From: Calothrix sp. HK-06
Lineage (GTDB): Bacteria > Cyanobacteriota > Cyanobacteriia > Cyanobacteriales > Nostocaceae
Direction: 5' to 3'
DNA length: 64,000 nt
NCBI RefSeq assembly: GCF_001904745.1
Contig: NZ_MRCD01000007.1
Location: 116,905-180,904, forward strand
Shown here: positions 8,261 to 18,219 of the stretch, in pieces
Layout of the letters: each line of letters starts with the position of its first letter
Position numbering within the stretch: position 1 is the first letter of the stretch
Program-made: the position numbers and the translations under genes
The notes under the pieces: generated by a model
The model's input: the letters and a program-made list of their open reading frames with translations, nothing else
What the model was told of the DNA's origin: nothing
The model's database searches: none

Positions 8261-9706
8261 CTATGCAGCCTTTTGGAACAAATAAACGTCTGTACGCTGA
8301 TAAATTAATTTGTAGTCAGTACGGTTTTTGAGAGAATTTACTAAGCGCTGCGCCGATTCAGAATCATTCACCCAACCAGGATGACGAACATCCATAAGTA
8401 TATAATCATATTTGACTATATCTGAGAAAGCTTGTTCTTTAAAAGCCATGTTTATATTTTGTCTATGGGTGAGATGAGGTGATATTGCTGGAGTGGTGAG
8501 TACACTTGCCCTAAGTTTAACTTTTGATACTGCTTCTCGCGTTGCTTGCCAAGTATCGAGTTTATCTAAGTATAAACTTCCAAAGTAAGTATATTTTGCT
8601 AGCAGTAGAAATCCAATTAATGACCAAATAATAATGCTGCGTCGCTTGTTTATTAATCCTTTCCCCACAGCTAATGTCGCAATTAACGCTAGTATTAAAA
8701 ACGGGACTGCTGCTACAGAGTAATGATTGACTATATTTTTTTGCGGTTGATAGTCAGCTATTATATTTAACGCTACACAAGGAATTGCGCCTATTAATGG
8801 TGCGGTGCCAAATAATGATAGTCCCCAAATTACTGGCACCGTCAGTAATATTAAATATTCTAAATTTTGTAAACTCAGAATTTTACCTAAAACTATTTGT
8901 GGTTTGGTTAATAAGTTTTTGCCAATTTCCCATACTGAGTTACCCAAATAATCATAGCGACCAACTGCTGCTGCTTCTTTGCCGCTAAAAGTAGGAATAA
9001 TTACTCCAGATGCAATTACAAACCAAGCTACACCTATAGTAATAGCCACGGCGCCCTCTTTAGAGCGTTTTTCAAAAAGTAATAGCCAAGCACCCAGACC
9101 AATAACGGTAAGAGATAATACCGCTTTGCACATCAATATAATAAAGATGCTGAGACAAAAATACCAAAACTTTTGAGCGCGCGCACACCATACTGCTGTT
9201 AACAACATCGGTAAAGCGATAACTTCTGAGTGAAAGTCAAAAAGGTTGACGTTAAATATTTGCGGATATAGCAAGTACACTATAGCCAACGTTGTCGCGT
9301 GCGTTTTTAACCCTGCTTGACGTGCTAAATGCCAAACTGGTAAGGCGCCTATTGCTAACGCCAAAGCTTGTACAGCAAATAACCAGTAAACACTAGGGTA
9401 AATTTTATACAGTAATGCCAAGGGATACCAAATTAAAGCTGCATGGTCGCCAAGGATGTGATATCCCATAAATGTGGAGAATGGAATTTTACCTTGACTA
9501 ATTAAATAAACTGCTTGGTCAAAAATGCCTAAGTCATAAGCGTTAGATTGAAATAGGATATGACGTATGCTGCTACACGCAAACAATATTAGTGTACTGG
9601 CGCCAATAATCCAAGCCAAACTGTGGCGCCTTATATTGTGGGTAATATTTTTTAGATTGTTTAATAATCTTTTGTCGTCAGATGTTTTTTGCTGGTTGAC
9701 AGCCAT
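8261..9706 (-). CDS. DUF2079 multi-spanning membrane protein
   Basis: This 481-residue polytopic protein carries the DUF2079 hallmark early in the chain (YDLGIFDQAVYLISQGK, then GYHILGDHAALIWYPLALLY). The conserved Asp in DLGIFDQ and the GDHA motif sit in the first predicted non-cytoplasmic loop. This resembles glycosyltransferases of the GT-C/PMT superfamily, so transfer from a lipid-linked sugar is possible but unproven. About ten hydrophobic segments follow. The C-terminal soluble part ends NRTDYKLIYQRTDVYLFQKA. The ATG at 9706 fits a short polar N-terminus. It is a single gene. Confidence 0.85.
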   Translation of the reverse strand: MAVNQQKTSDDKRLLNNLKNITHNIRRHSLAWIIGASTLILFACSSIRHILFQSNAYDLGIFDQAVYLISQGKIPFSTFMGYHILGDHAALIWYPLALLYKIYPSVYWLFAVQALALAIGALPVWHLARQAGLKTHATTLAIVYLLYPQIFNVNLFDFHSEVIALPMLLTAVWCARAQKFWYFCLSIFIILMCKAVLSLTVIGLGAWLLLFEKRSKEGAVAITIGVAWFVIASGVIIPTFSGKEAAAVGRYDYLGNSVWEIGKNLLTKPQIVLGKILSLQNLEYLILLTVPVIWGLSLFGTAPLIGAIPCVALNIIADYQPQKNIVNHYSVAAVPFLILALIATLAVGKGLINKRRSIIIWSLIGFLLLAKYTYFGSLYLDKLDTWQATREAVSKVKLRASVLTTPAISPHLTHRQNINMAFKEQAFSDIVKYDYILMDVRHPGWVNDSESAQRLVNSLKNRTDYKLIYQRTDVYLFQKAA

Positions 9707-10037
9707 TGTAATATTTAGGTGCTAGTTACTTCAGTAAATCAGAAGATAATAACATTTGATTCGCACCCTATACCAAGCGATTACACTTCAATTCTCACTT
9801 ATTCTTTACTGTAATAATTCATACATACAGAAACCGGGTTTCTAAGCCAAATAGTCATTTTTATTACAGATTTCAACAAAGAAACCCGGTTTCTAAGATT
9901 TAAAATTAAAAGCTGTTTTGTTTACAAAAATCAAAACTATTTAATGTAAAATATGCTGGCGTACAGAAATTTGGGTGTTAAGATGTAAAGACCAAGCGGT
10001 TACTAATTATAACTGCTCATAAAGCGGAGGAAAACAC
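9707..10037. other. Intergenic region upstream of dps with a 66-bp palindromic element
   Basis: The 331-bp gap separates two divergent genes. Its left half holds a complete copy of the AGAAACC element: AGAAACCGGGTTTCT (9829-9843), a 36-bp core containing CATTTTTATTACA, and AGAAACCCGGTTTCT (9880-9894). The right half should carry the dps promoter; GGAGG at 10026-10030 is its ribosome binding site. I see no RNA gene. Confidence 0.6.
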
Positions 10038-10589
10038 ATGTCTGATACACAAACCATTTTACGCAATTTTGGTGATGTTTATGACAACCCTATATTGCTA
10101 GATAAAAGTGTAACGACTCCTGTTTGTGAAGGATTTAATGTTGCTTTAGCTAGTTTTCAAGCCTTATATTTACAATATCAAAAGCATCATTTTGTAGTAG
10201 AAGGCGCCGAATTTTATTCATTACACGAGTTCTTCAATGAAAGCTACGAGCAAGTTCAAGGACATGTTCATGACATTGGTGAGCGCTTGGATGGGTTAGG
10301 TGGTGTCCCTGTAGCAAATTTAACAAAGTTAGCAGAATTATGCTGCTTTGAGCAAGAACCAGATGGTGTATTTTCTTGCCACCAAATGGTAGAAAATGAC
10401 CTGAAGGCAGAGCAAGCAATGATTTCTTTAATTCGGCGCCAAGCTTCGCAAGCAGAAAGTTTAGGTGACCGTGGCACAAGATATCTTTACGAACAAATTC
10501 TACTTAAAACCGAAGAAAGAGCTTATCATTTAGCACACTTTTTGGCGAAAGATAGCTTAACTTTAGGATTTGTTCAAGCAAGCAACTAA
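10038..10589 (+). CDS. dpsA: Dps family ferritin-like DNA-protection protein (His-type)
   Basis: This 183-residue four-helix ferritin-like protein stores iron and protects DNA from oxidative damage. Candidate ferroxidase ligands are H51, H63, E67 and E82 in [21 protein letters not shown] and [13 protein letters not shown]. By spacing (H, +12 H, +15, +4 E), residue 78 is His where classical Dps has Asp. This fits the atypical His-type cyanobacterial Dps proteins described for Thermosynechococcus DpsA and Nostoc punctiforme Dps4. The GGAGG site six bases upstream of the start context supports the ATG at 10038. A clear terminator follows. Single gene, probably stress or iron regulated, although no operator was identified. 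Confidence 0.9.
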   Translation: MSDTQTILRNFGDVYDNPILLDKSVTTPVCEGFNVALASFQALYLQYQKHHFVVEGAEFYSLHEFFNESYEQVQGHVHDIGERLDGLGGVPVANLTKLAELCCFEQEPDGVFSCHQMVENDLKAEQAMISLIRRQASQAESLGDRGTRYLYEQILLKTEERAYHLAHFLAKDSLTLGFVQASN

Positions 10590-10630
10590 CAGCATTTTTT
10601 ATCAAAATCTCTTGACATAATCTTAATATG

Positions 10631-10666
10631 AGGCAGAAAAGATATAATTATCTCTCTGCCTTTTTT
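10631..10666 (+). terminator. Rho-independent terminator of dps
   Basis: GGCAGA and AGATA pair with TATCT and TCTGCC around a small loop, followed directly by six T residues. It lies about 40 bases after the dps stop. Confidence 0.8.
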
Positions 10667-10863
10667 ATATACTTGTAAAATTTAAAACTCTCTCTGTGTT
10701 CTCTGTGTCTATGTGGTAAATATAAATACAATAAGGCTGCATAGACAGGATGCCTGTGCCATAATTATGGAACGGTTGTGTGTTGCGTTCTAAGAAAAAA
10801 AGTTTGATTGAAGGGTAAAGACCTTTACAATAATCAGGATTTGTATTCTCGCACTCCAATACT

Positions 10864-13800
10864 ATGCCTCGCCGCAACGACATAAAAAAAATATTACTCC
10901 TCGGTTCTGGACCTATCGTCATTGGGCAAGCTTGTGAGTTTGATTATTCAGGTACCCAAGCTTGTAAAGCACTACGTGAGGAAGGTTATGTAGTAGTACT
11001 GGTAAACTCCAACCCAGCTACAATAATGACTGACCCAGAAACAGCCGACCGTACTTACATTGAACCACTGACACCGCAGTTCGTCGAAAAGGTAATTGAG
11101 AAGGAACGTCCCGACGCTTTGCTACCAACGATGGGAGGACAAACTGCGTTGAATATCGCTGTGGCATTAGCGAAAAATGGGGTTTTAGATAAATATAATG
11201 TAGAACTGATAGGCGCCAAGTTGCCAGCTATCGAAAAGGCAGAAGATAGAAAGCTGTTTAACGAAGCAATGGCAAAAATTGGTGTAGATGTTTGTCCTAG
11301 TGGAACTGCTTCATCGTTGGAAGAAGCCAAAGAAATTGCACGTCGTATTGGTACTTATCCTTTAATTATTCGTCCAGCTTTTACAATGGGTGGTACAGGG
11401 GGAGGTATTAGCTATAACTCTGAAGAGTTTGCCGAAATGGCCCAAGGGGGTATTGACGCTTCTCCTGTTTCACAAATTTTAATTGACCAGTCGCTATTGG
11501 GATGGAAAGAGTACGAACTCGAAGTCATGCGCGACTTGGCAGATAATGTGGTAATTATTTGCTCGATAGAAAACCTTGACCCAATGGGTATCCATACAGG
11601 AGACTCAATAACAGTTGCCCCCGCTCAAACCCTTACTGATAAGGAATATCAAAGGTTGCGGGATATGGCAATTAAGATTATTCGTGAAATTGGTGTAGAA
11701 ACGGGTGGTTCTAATATTCAGTTTGCCGTAAACCCTGTGAACGGCGAAGTTGTTGTTATTGAAATGAACCCGCGTGTTTCTCGTTCTTCTGCACTTGCTT
11801 CTAAAGCAACAGGTTTCCCTATCGCCAAAATGGCGGCAAAACTAGCGGTTGGTTATACGTTAGATGAAATTAAAAATGATATCACTAAGCAAACTCCCGC
11901 ATCGTTTGAACCGACCATCGATTATGTAGTTACAAAAATTCCTCGCTTTGCGTTTGAAAAATTTCCTGGTTCAGAACCAGTATTAACAACCCAAATGAAA
12001 TCTGTTGGCGAAGCGATGGCAATTGGTCGCACGTTCAACGAATCATTTCAAAAAGCACTGCGTTCTTTAGAAACGGGACGCGCAGGTTGGGGATGTGATA
12101 AACCTGAGAAACTTCCAAGTGGAGAACAAATACGCGCACAACTGCGAACTCCTAACCCCGAAAGAATTTTTGCTTTGCGTCATGCAATGTTACTGGGAAT
12201 GAGTACCGAGGATATTTTTGAATTGACGGGTATTGACCCTTGGTTCCTCGATAAAATGCTGTCGATTCTTGACGTAGAGAAATTTCTCAAACGTACACCT
12301 TTACAGCAGTTGACAAAAGAGCATTTGTATGAAATAAAACGTCAAGGATTTAGCGATAAACAAATAGCTTTTGCAACTAAGACTCATGAAGACCAAGTGC
12401 GCGCATACCGAACTCTACTTGGAGTCATTCCAGTTTATAAAACGGTGGACACCTGTGCCGCCGAGTTTGAAGCATTTACTCCCTATCACTACTCAACTTA
12501 CGAAGAAGAAACCGAAATAATGGCCACTGATAAACCCAAAGTTATGATTTTGGGGGGTGGTCCAAATCGTATTGGACAGGGTATTGAGTTTGATTACTGT
12601 TGTTGTCATGCTGCTTATGCTTTGAAAGAAGCAGGTTTTGAGACAATAATGGTTAACTCCAACCCAGAAACCGTCTCTACAGACTATGACACCAGCGATA
12701 GATTATATTTTGAGCCGTTAACCAAAGAAGACGTTCTCAATATTATTGAAGCCGAAAATCCTGTAGGTGTCATCGTTCAGTTTGGCGGACAAACACCTTT
12801 AAAATTATCAGTTCCACTACAACAAGCACTCAGTAGTCAGAATTCAGTAGTAAGTACAAAAATTTGGGGTACGTCTCCAGATTCTATTGATATTGCTGAA
12901 GACCGCGAACGATTTGAACAGATTCTGAAACGACTCGATATTGCTCAACCTCCAAATGGTCTTGCTCGTACTTACGAAGATGCTTTGGTTGTTGCTAAAC
13001 GCATTGGCTATCCGGTTGTGGTTCGTCCTAGCTATGTTCTTGGTGGACGTGCGATGGAAATTGTCTATTCTGACTCTGAACTTGAGCGTTACATGACTTT
13101 TGCCGTTCAAGTTGAACCTGACCACCCAATTTTAATTGATAAATTCTTAGAGAATGCCATCGAGGTCGATGTTGACGCCATTGCCGACCATACCGGACGT
13201 GTTGTGATTGGCGGTATTATGGAACACATTGAACAAGCTGGTATTCACTCTGGTGACTCAGCTTGTGCGTTGCCATCGATTTCGTTACCTCCTGCTGTAC
13301 TAGATAAAATTCGTACCTGGACAGTGGAACTTGCGAGAGCACTTTCTGTTGTTGGGTTAATGAATATTCAGTTTGCTGTCGTCGGCGCCCAAGGTTATTC
13401 ACCGAGCGTATATATTTTAGAAGCAAACCCACGCGCTTCGCGAACTGTACCATTTGTTTCAAAAGCAACAGGTGTACAGTTAGCGAAATTAGCTTCATTA
13501 ATAATGTCGGGCAAAACCTTAGAAGAGTTAGGTTTTACCAAAGAAGTCATTCCTTCCCATATTGCCGTCAAAGAAGCAGTATTACCGTTTAATAAATTCC
13601 CAGGTACTGACACTATACTCGGCCCAGAAATGCGCTCAACTGGCGAAGTCATGGGCATTGACATCGACTTTGGACGTGCCTATGCAAAAGCAGAACTTGG
13701 CGCCGGTGAACAACTACCCCTATCGGGAACAGTCTTCGTCTCAATGAACGACCGTGATAAAACACCAGTAGTACCCATTGTCAAGGAATTTATGGATTTG

Positions 13801-14130
13801 GGTTTTGATGTCATTGCCACTGACGGCACCCGAAAAATCTTAAAGGAAAACGGCTTAAACGTCGAACTCATCTTAAAGCTTCATGAAGGGCGCCCTCATG
13901 TACTAGATGCCATCAAAAACCGTAAAATCCAAATCATCATTAACACCCCTTCCGGAGGAGAAGCACAATCTGATGGCCGACTTATCCGTCGCACCGCACT
14001 AACCTACAAAATTCCCATCATTACCACCCTCGCAGGCGCCAAAGCCACTGCTGCCGCTATTCGCTCGTTACAAACCACCGACCTTGATGTCCGAGTAATT
14101 CAAGAATACTCCTTAAATAGTGCTGAGTAG
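10864..14130 (+). CDS. carB: Carbamoyl-phosphate synthase large subunit
   Basis: The 1088-residue CarB makes carbamoyl phosphate from ammonia (delivered by CarA), bicarbonate and two ATP, for arginine and pyrimidine synthesis. The two homologous ATP-grasp halves are obvious: [17 protein letters not shown] with [10 protein letters not shown] in the first, and [17 protein letters not shown] with [12 protein letters not shown] in the second. Between them lies the oligomerisation region (about 400-550). The last 150 residues form the MGS-like allosteric domain. The length is typical. The start reads [20 protein letters not shown], as expected. carA is not in the window, as is common in cyanobacteria. 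The last codons (NSAE) lie within a dispersed repeat. Confidence 0.97.
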   Translation: MPRRNDIKKILLLGSGPIVIGQACEFDYSGTQACKALREEGYVVVLVNSNPATIMTDPETADRTYIEPLTPQFVEKVIEKERPDALLPTMGGQTALNIAVALAKNGVLDKYNVELIGAKLPAIEKAEDRKLFNEAMAKIGVDVCPSGTASSLEEAKEIARRIGTYPLIIRPAFTMGGTGGGISYNSEEFAEMAQGGIDASPVSQILIDQSLLGWKEYELEVMRDLADNVVIICSIENLDPMGIHTGDSITVAPAQTLTDKEYQRLRDMAIKIIREIGVETGGSNIQFAVNPVNGEVVVIEMNPRVSRSSALASKATGFPIAKMAAKLAVGYTLDEIKNDITKQTPASFEPTIDYVVTKIPRFAFEKFPGSEPVLTTQMKSVGEAMAIGRTFNESFQKALRSLETGRAGWGCDKPEKLPSGEQIRAQLRTPNPERIFALRHAMLLGMSTEDIFELTGIDPWFLDKMLSILDVEKFLKRTPLQQLTKEHLYEIKRQGFSDKQIAFATKTHEDQVRAYRTLLGVIPVYKTVDTCAAEFEAFTPYHYSTYEEETEIMATDKPKVMILGGGPNRIGQGIEFDYCCCHAAYALKEAGFETIMVNSNPETVSTDYDTSDRLYFEPLTKEDVLNIIEAENPVGVIVQFGGQTPLKLSVPLQQALSSQNSVVSTKIWGTSPDSIDIAEDRERFEQILKRLDIAQPPNGLARTYEDALVVAKRIGYPVVVRPSYVLGGRAMEIVYSDSELERYMTFAVQVEPDHPILIDKFLENAIEVDVDAIADHTGRVVIGGIMEHIEQAGIHSGDSACALPSISLPPAVLDKIRTWTVELARALSVVGLMNIQFAVVGAQGYSPSVYILEANPRASRTVPFVSKATGVQLAKLASLIMSGKTLEELGFTKEVIPSHIAVKEAVLPFNKFPGTDTILGPEMRSTGEVMGIDIDFGRAYAKAELGAGEQLPLSGTVFVSMNDRDKTPVVPIVKEFMDLGFDVIATDGTRKILKENGLNVELILKLHEGRPHVLDAIKNRKIQIIINTPSGGEAQSDGRLIRRTALTYKIPIITTLAGAKATAAAIRSLQTTDLDVRVIQEYSLNSAE

Positions 14131-14220
14131 AAAGTGCTGAGTGCTGAGTAGAGTCATTAGTTAGGAGTTATGAGTTACGAGTAAAAACTTATCATCCTAC
14201 ACTCAGCACTCAGCACTCTT
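14108..14220. repeat. AGTGCTGAG inverted repeat at the end of carB
   Basis: A perfect 17-bp inverted repeat, AGTGCTGAGTGCTGAGT (14133-14149) and its complement (14201-14217), encloses copies of GTTAGGAGTTATGAGTT. A partial copy of the same unit (AGTGCTGAG, from about 14118) already encodes the last residues of CarB. It could act as a bidirectional terminator. Related GAGTTAGGAGTT blocks occur near 21170, 48393 and 55648. Confidence 0.75.
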
Positions 14221-14663
14221 AACTGATTCTGAGAATTCTTTACATCTCTTTATGATTCCCATTAATTTTTTCTGAATCAACATAAGTAAATTAATTGACA
14301 TCTCTGGTATAATTTTTTTCTGGGTGCAAGCTAAAACGCCTAAAAATATATCAAAAATGACTAGCCAAACCTTTTTAATAAATGTTACAATCATTAATAC
14401 AAAAGCTTAAAAAATAAATTTGTTGAGTTCGTTACTTTTAATCTAACTTTAGATGATTGCGACCAAACCCCGAAATAAAGTACCTTAACTCAAATTAATA
14501 ACTATAAAAGTTCTGAAAGACCAACTGCTCTATACCGAAGCGGTATTTATACTTAGATTTCCTTTTTTAAGTTTCCAACCGAATTTGGAACTGCTTAATA
14601 CAGGGTTTCTATCGGTTAACACAATCCCTGCCCATTATTAAATCAATTTACAAGAGTAGCGCC
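14221..14663. other. Long leader region upstream of the sigma factor gene
   Basis: More than 440 bp separate the repeat after carB from the sigma factor start. It is AT-rich and contains no credible ORF. A hairpin TTCCAA...TTTGGAA lies at about 14572-14592. The length suggests a long 5' leader or several promoters, but I could not place a -10/-35 pair with confidence. Confidence 0.4.
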
Positions 14664-15620
14664 ATGAAGACCGCTCAGACAGCCACAGACCTCGTGCGGA
14701 CTTACCTGCGTGAGATTGGCAAAGTGCCACTCTTAACACACGAGGAAGAAATTTATTATGGAAAACAAGTCAAGCGTGTAACTGGCTTGTACGAAGTTAG
14801 AGAATCTCTAACCGCTCAATTGGGTCATGAACCAACGCTTGAGGAGTGGGCAAAAGCCAGTGACCTTGATATTAGAGATTTAAATTCTGCCATCGCAGAA
14901 GGCGAGTTTGCCAAGCGTAAGATGGTAGAAGCTAATTTGCGACTTGTGGTGTCGGTTGCAAAAAAATACATTAAGCGGAATGTTGACCTACTTGATTTGA
15001 TTCAAGAAGGTAGTATTGGGATGCAGCGCGGTGTCGAAAAATTTGACCCTACTAAGGGATATCGTTTTTCTACTTATGCCTATTGGTGGATACGGCAAGC
15101 GATTACTCGTGCTATAGCCGAAAAAGGCAGAACTATACGCTTACCAATTCATATTACAGAAAAATTAAATAAAATCAAAAAAGCACAGCGTTCTTTATCT
15201 CAACAGTTGGGACGGGCGCCTAGTGTTGGAGAGTTAGCCGAAGAGCTTGACTTAACTCCAAGACAAGTGCGCGAATATTTAGAAAAAGCTCGCTTACCAC
15301 TTTCGCTTGACTTACGTCTTGGTGATAACCATGACACCGAGCTTGGCGAAATGTTAGAAGATACAAACGCAACACCAGAAGAGTTCGTGGTTCAAGCTTC
15401 GCTATCAACTGACTTAGAGCGGTTAATGTCAAGTTTAACGACTCAGCAGCGCGAAGTTATATCATTAAGATATGGTTTGGCTGATGGGCAATCGATGACT
15501 TTGGCGCGAATTGGTGAAATGCTAAATATCAGTCGCGAAAGAGTTAGACAAATTGAACGTGAAGCTTTGACGAAGCTTCGCAAGTCAAAAATAAGTATCA
15601 ATGAATATTTAGCAAGTTAA
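14664..15620 (+). CDS. Group 2 RpoD-like sigma factor (SigB/SigD type)
   Basis: This 318-residue sigma-70 factor directs RNA polymerase to promoters. It has region 1.2 ([17 protein letters not shown]) and region 2 ([56 protein letters not shown]). Region 3 follows ([20 protein letters not shown]), then region 4.2 with the helix-turn-helix [20 protein letters not shown]. It lacks the long N-terminal part of the principal sigma factor. That marks it as a non-essential group 2 factor of the kind used by cyanobacteria for stress, light and nitrogen adaptation. I cannot assign the exact letter. Single gene with a long untranslated region before it. Confidence 0.92.
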   Translation: MKTAQTATDLVRTYLREIGKVPLLTHEEEIYYGKQVKRVTGLYEVRESLTAQLGHEPTLEEWAKASDLDIRDLNSAIAEGEFAKRKMVEANLRLVVSVAKKYIKRNVDLLDLIQEGSIGMQRGVEKFDPTKGYRFSTYAYWWIRQAITRAIAEKGRTIRLPIHITEKLNKIKKAQRSLSQQLGRAPSVGELAEELDLTPRQVREYLEKARLPLSLDLRLGDNHDTELGEMLEDTNATPEEFVVQASLSTDLERLMSSLTTQQREVISLRYGLADGQSMTLARIGEMLNISRERVRQIEREALTKLRKSKISINEYLAS

Positions 15621-15627
15621 AAATCAC

Positions 15628-15729
15628 GTAGAGACATGTAATCCGCTCGGATTTCCCGTTATCCGTAAACGGAGTTTTCCCTTTACTGGTAGGATATCCG
15701 CTTATGGTAGCGATTAATCACGTCTCTAC
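15628..15729 (+). repeat. 102-bp dispersed element, copy 1
   Basis: The element begins GTAGAGACATG and ends CACGTCTCTAC. Its core contains CCCGTTATCCGTAAACGG, AGTTTTCCCTTTACTGGTAG and GATATCCGCTTATGGTAG. A second 102-bp copy lies in inverted orientation at 23854-23955 with an almost identical core. It starts eight bases after the sigma factor stop. Confidence 0.85.
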
Positions 15730-15912
15730 ACCTATTATGGGAAGATAGCACACAAGACTTTGTACGGTTACACCGACTGCCAACGCGCAATTATCTTGTT
15801 ACATTAGTTAGCAACAGTAAAAAACAGTTAGCTTACGTTAAGGGCATTGTAACTGCATTAAGTATAGAATTGCGTCAACCAACGCTAGCTGTAAAAGTCT
15901 AGGAGGCAAAAA

Positions 15913-16254
15913 GTGAGTAACCAACCTAATCGAGTTTCCGAATTCTTTGATAGCGAGTCAGAAGGTGTAAACTTGCTGTGGCAGTATGTTAAGTCGTTAA
16001 GTCCTGAAACATTGTCTCAGTTATCTAAACCTTCTTCACCCGAAGTGTTTCAAGTAATGGAGCGTAATATTGTCGGTTTGCTTGGTAATTTACCTTCAGA
16101 GCATTTTGGCGTAACTATTACTACTAATAGAGAAAATCTTGGTCGGTTGTTAGCGTCAGCGATGATGAGTGGTTATTTTTTACGCAATGCTGAACAGCGC
16201 ATGAACTTTGAAGTCGCTTTACACGGAACTGATACAGAAGAAGAGTCGGAATAG
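15913..16254 (+). CDS. DUF760 protein
   Basis: This 113-residue acidic cytoplasmic protein matches the cyanobacterial/plastid DUF760 family by LLWQYVKSLSPETLSQLSKP, MERNIVGLLGNLPSEHF and ASAMMSGYFLRNAEQRMNFE. The molecular function is not established to my knowledge. The GTG start at 15913 is chosen because AGGAGG lies six bases upstream. It is a single gene between the sigma factor and a Nudix hydrolase. Confidence 0.88.
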   Translation: MSNQPNRVSEFFDSESEGVNLLWQYVKSLSPETLSQLSKPSSPEVFQVMERNIVGLLGNLPSEHFGVTITTNRENLGRLLASAMMSGYFLRNAEQRMNFEVALHGTDTEEESE

Positions 16255-16305
16255 AATTTTGATTATTTTGCAGCATTAATATAATTTATTAGTATGTACT
16301 ATGTT

Positions 16306-16338
16306 AGAAACCTGGTTTTTTGGAGAAACCAGGTTTCT
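16306..16338. repeat. Paired AGAAACC palindromes
   Basis: AGAAACCTGGTTTTT (16306-16320) and AGAAACCAGGTTTCT (16324-16338) lie head to head between the DUF760 and Nudix genes. This is a compact version of the AGAAACC palindromic family and can form a hairpin. Confidence 0.75.
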
Positions 16339-16358
16339 TATAAATTTGAATATCTACC

Positions 16359-16790
16359 ATGAACCAACAAGATTCATCTCCACCACATAAAATTATTGGT
16401 GTTGCTGTTATTGAGAATAATTCTGGTCAAATCTTAATTGACCGTCGGCGCCCAGAAGGTGTAATGGGGGGGTTATGGGAGTTTCCTGGTGGTAAAATGG
16501 AACCGGGTGAAACGGTTACAGAATGTATTCAAAGAGAAATTAAAGAAGAATTAGGGATAAATATTGAAGTTGGTGAGTTATTAATAATCATTGAACATAC
16601 GTATACTCACTTAAAAGTAACTCTGACAGTGCATATGAGTAAACATATCAGCGGAATTCCCCAGCCAATTGAATGTGACGAAGTGCGATGGGTACACCTA
16701 GATGAACTATCTCAATTTGAATTTCCTGAAGCTAATACTCAAATTATTTCAGCTTTGAAGCAGTATAAGGCGCCTACGAATATTTTCTAA
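16359..16790 (+). CDS. mutT: MutT-like Nudix hydrolase (8-oxo-dGTP diphosphatase type)
   Basis: This 143-residue enzyme probably hydrolyses oxidised nucleoside triphosphates such as 8-oxo-dGTP, keeping them out of DNA. The complete Nudix box runs from G45 to I67 (GKMEPGETVTECIQREI followed by KEELGI), with the metal-binding Glu residues in REIKEE. The flanking MGGLWEFPGGK and late VRWVHLDEL segments are typical of MutT rather than other Nudix subfamilies. Nudix substrate specificity cannot be proven from sequence. Convergent with sasA. Confidence 0.85.
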   Translation: MNQQDSSPPHKIIGVAVIENNSGQILIDRRRPEGVMGGLWEFPGGKMEPGETVTECIQREIKEELGINIEVGELLIIIEHTYTHLKVTLTVHMSKHISGIPQPIECDEVRWVHLDELSQFEFPEANTQIISALKQYKAPTNIF

Positions 16791-16838
16791 TGAACGAAAT
16801 TACGAAGTAATACTGAAGTTATTTTGAGTTAATGTAAA

Positions 16839-18026
16839 TTATTTTGGATAGACAGGCAGGATTAAATGGAACCATGCTCCACCAATAGGAGATTCATCAA
16901 CCCAAATTTGACCGTAATGTGCGCGGATAATGCGTTGGCATAAACATAAACCAATGCCATATCCATCTATGTCTTCGTCACGCTCTAAGCGAAAACGATT
17001 TTCAAAAATGCGCTCGCGGTTTTCTTCGGGGATACCTGGGCCTGAGTCACCAATACTGAACTGCACTTTTTGGGTAGTACGGTGAAGTCCAGAAATCATT
17101 AATCTGCCGTTTTCAGGGGTATATTTTATGGCGTTATCAAGAAGATTAATCAAAACTTGACGAATGCGGTCAGGGTCAGCGTAAACAGCAGGTAAATCTT
17201 TAGGAATGTCTTTTTGGACTTCTAATGATTTCTTGGTAATACGGTCACGCAATTCATCAAAAACTTCTTGAAATAATTTCCCAAGTTCCATTCTTTCTGG
17301 CTGAATGCGAAACTCGCTATTATTACCCCGACCAACCTGCAATAAGTCGGTAATCATGCGGTTGATAGTTTTAACCTGAGTACGTGCCTGTTTGAATAAA
17401 TTTGCCGTTAAACTCGGTCTTAAACGCTCGAAGGCACCGCGTTCGACGTTGTAGTTCGATTGTAAAGTCTCAATAGCAATAGAAGCTGCTGTCAAAGGGT
17501 TACGAAGGTCGTGTGCGAGCATCCCAATAACCCGGTCTTTGAACATCAGCTGCTCAGTAAGTTTCTCTTTTTCCTGTTTGAGACGAAAAATCTCATCAGA
17601 AAGCTGAATTAACTCTGTTGATAAAGCTAGTGAACGAATTGAGGATTTTGAGGATGTAGAATGACCATTTTCGACTTCTGGTTGTAGCTCCAACTCGTTC
17701 GAGGTACTGTAATTGTTTACAGAGGCTAACCAACGAGGCCACCAAGTTTTTAATTCGTGAATAATGTTACTGCCAGCAAGAGTCTGGTTTGGTTCCGGGT
17801 GAACTTTAACCAGCGCTGGTGTCGCAACCAGTTTGTAATGTTCTGCCAAATATGGTTTTTGCCCAACATTAACAACCTGTAGTTCAAACCTATGTTCAGC
17901 CTGTAGTTTGTCTAGATATGACTTCACCTGCTGAACTTCTTGTTGAGACTTTGGACGGTCATCAACAAAAAGGAACAGTTGGAGTGGAACCTCTGAATAA
18001 ACCGGCTGGTTGGCTTCTGCTTGCAT
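16839..18026 (-). CDS. sasA: Adaptive-response sensory kinase SasA (circadian output)
   Basis: SasA relays the KaiABC clock state to the response regulator RpaA. The first 100 residues form the KaiB-like thioredoxin-fold sensor domain ([48 protein letters not shown]). A linker and coiled coil follow. The HisKA domain carries H172 in [20 protein letters not shown]. The HATPase domain has [31 protein letters not shown] and GYGIGLCLC. The ATG at 18026 gives 395 residues and a start like known SasA proteins; an in-frame TTG at 18053 would add nine residues. No kai genes or rpaA lie in the window. Confidence 0.92.
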   Translation of the reverse strand: MQAEANQPVYSEVPLQLFLFVDDRPKSQQEVQQVKSYLDKLQAEHRFELQVVNVGQKPYLAEHYKLVATPALVKVHPEPNQTLAGSNIIHELKTWWPRWLASVNNYSTSNELELQPEVENGHSTSSKSSIRSLALSTELIQLSDEIFRLKQEKEKLTEQLMFKDRVIGMLAHDLRNPLTAASIAIETLQSNYNVERGAFERLRPSLTANLFKQARTQVKTINRMITDLLQVGRGNNSEFRIQPERMELGKLFQEVFDELRDRITKKSLEVQKDIPKDLPAVYADPDRIRQVLINLLDNAIKYTPENGRLMISGLHRTTQKVQFSIGDSGPGIPEENRERIFENRFRLERDEDIDGYGIGLCLCQRIIRAHYGQIWVDESPIGGAWFHLILPVYPK

Positions 18027-18219
18027 GTAATCGAGTTTTAGCACTGGTAACAAACCGACGACGCAGTTGTGAAAGTCAGTTAACCAGCGGTGAATATCCC
18101 GTTGGACTGTTGACTTTGATGCAATGAACAGACAGTTGTCGCTGTGTCTACTGCTTATTGTTTACAAATTTAATATCTATTTTAGATTTTTCATACTACT
18201 ATCCAATCACAAATTTTAG

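Noticed and set aside
14203..14394. 63-residue minus-strand ORF before the sigma factor gene
   Set aside because: It begins in AT-rich leader, ends in the AGTGCTGAG repeat, lacks a ribosome binding site and resembles no known protein.
17918..18127. ORF antisense to the start of sasA
   Set aside because: It is a shadow of the well-supported SasA KaiB-like domain.
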